The notes under the pieces: model-generated
Seen by the model: the letters and a program-made list of their open reading frames with translations, nothing else
What the model was told of the DNA's origin: nothing
The model's database searches: none
Program-made: the position numbers and the translations under genes
Assembly: GCA_015257125.1 (NCBI GenBank)
Contig: JABZKU010000056.1
Coordinates: 1-6,073 of the forward strand
From: Prevotellaceae bacterium
GTDB lineage: Bacteria > Bacteroidota > Bacteroidia > Bacteroidales > Bacteroidaceae
Length of the DNA stretch: 6,073 nucleotides
Direction of reading: 5' to 3'
Part shown: piece by piece, positions 5,718 through 6,073 of the stretch
Layout: every line of letters begins with the position of its first letter
Position numbering within the stretch: the first letter of the stretch is position 1

Positions 5718-5925
5718 AATACGGCGCATTTTTAAACCTTGCGTTGCTAATTTTCTGATAAGTAGTTTGTTGTGCATTTTCACGCCCGTGAGATGAGATA
5801 AAATACAATCTTGCTGTAGTTAATAAATGGTATAGAATTTTCAAATCTTCGATGGATAAAGCGATTTAACTGCTTAAAAAGTGGCAAAGTCGTTCACGAT
5901 TTGTATGAAAAAAATAGGATATATA

Positions 5926-5957
5926 TTTGGTCGATTCGACTTTTGTCCGTATTTTCG
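5926..5957 (+). promoter_or_regulatory. Bacteroidota-type promoter firing out of the right edge
   Basis: TTTG at 5926-5929, exactly 20 bases, then TATTTTCG at 5950-5957 (one mismatch to TAnnTTTG). The start would be near 5962. It reads toward the window end, so it should drive a gene beginning beyond or right at 6073. The upstream flank is strongly AT-rich (a run of A at 5908-5914 and ATATAT at 5920-5925), like an UP-type enhancer. Confidence 0.72.
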
Positions 5958-5960
5958 CGG

Positions 5961-6009
5961 TGTCAATGAAACAGCACCGACCATTGTAGTGGAAGTGGTG
6001 ACATTGACA
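5961..6009 (+). promoter_or_regulatory. Inverted repeat at the predicted 5' end of the right-edge transcript
   Basis: TGTCAATG (5961-5968) and CATTGACA (6002-6009) are perfect reverse complements, 33 bases apart. CACC/GGTG (5975-5978, 5997-6000) and CCA/TGG (5981-5983, 5990-5992) nest inside in the right order. The outer arm begins at the predicted transcription start, so the transcript would open with a stem. It may stabilise the message, regulate the downstream gene, or be a protein-binding operator at the start site. An eight-codon ORF (5966-5989, MKQHRPL then stop) lies in the left half. Confidence 0.45.
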
Positions 6010-6073
6010 ACTAAATTCCGAGATAGTTTTTTCATCTCTATATAAGTTCTGTGAGGGAATGTTTCGTCGTGAG

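Larger units (their letters stand above)
5385..5925. other. Gene-free intergenic stretch
   Basis: No reading frame here looks like a real protein. Contents in order: the 21-base repeats (5419-5502); a CGCTTG/CAAGCG hairpin (5573-5578, 5587-5592) without a T-run; a long-range hairpin ending in a T-run (5653-5717); and an AT-rich segment from about 5710 to the promoter at 5926. The heptamer AAAAGTG recurs at 5421, 5485, 5653 and 5877, and its complement at 5431 and 5709-5715. No tRNA, small-RNA family or attachment site was recognised. Confidence 0.6.

Noticed and set aside
6059..6073. Possible start codon of a gene running off the right edge (ATG at 6059, MFRRE)
   Set aside because: Only five codons are visible, the purine stretch GAGGGA abuts the ATG with no spacing, and any gene driven by the promoter at 5926-5957 could start further right. 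It cannot be supported.

Overview
The window reads as chromosome of a member of the Bacteroidota, most likely the order Bacteroidales. The evidence is the promoter grammar: TTTG, about 20 bases, then TAnnTTTG, seen cleanly at 4535-4566 and nearly so at 215-246 and 5926-5957. The genes also lack Shine-Dalgarno sites and have A-rich leaders, and the large exported protein combines DUF3472 with a discoidin domain and a C-terminal 'YDLQGRRV' tail. Genus cannot be fixed from the sequence. Coding DNA is fairly GC-rich, whereas the last ~350 bases are clearly AT-rich.

Layout, with all four genes on the + strand: (1) 1-317 is a leader region with a GNRA-capped hairpin at its left edge and a promoter at 215-246. 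(2) 318-3086 encodes a 922-residue exported multidomain protein (signal peptide, DUF3472, F5/8 type C, helical linker, C-terminal beta-rich domain, sorting-like tail), closed by a strong intrinsic terminator at 3143-3171. (3) 3280-3741 and 3757-4461 form a likely two-gene operon: a low-molecular-weight protein tyrosine phosphatase and a DUF2461 protein, 15 bases apart, with a perfect -7 box in front. (4) 4671-5291 encodes a small exported Ala/Lys-rich helical protein with four 22-residue repeats, driven by a textbook promoter and ended by a very strong terminator at 5346-5384. (5) 5385-6073 holds no convincing gene. It contains 21-base phased repeats, a long-range hairpin with a T-run, and at the right edge a promoter firing out of the window whose predicted transcript begins with an inverted repeat.

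The genes look like independent transcription units rather than one system. Two products are exported (a surface or secreted candidate glycan-associated protein and an LEA/apolipoprotein-like helical protein) and two are cytoplasmic (the phosphatase and DUF2461). No defence system, mobile element, CRISPR array, tRNA or rRNA was seen. The least explained items are the 22-residue repeat protein with its N-terminal cysteine cluster, the phased repeats downstream of it, and the structured leader at the right edge.
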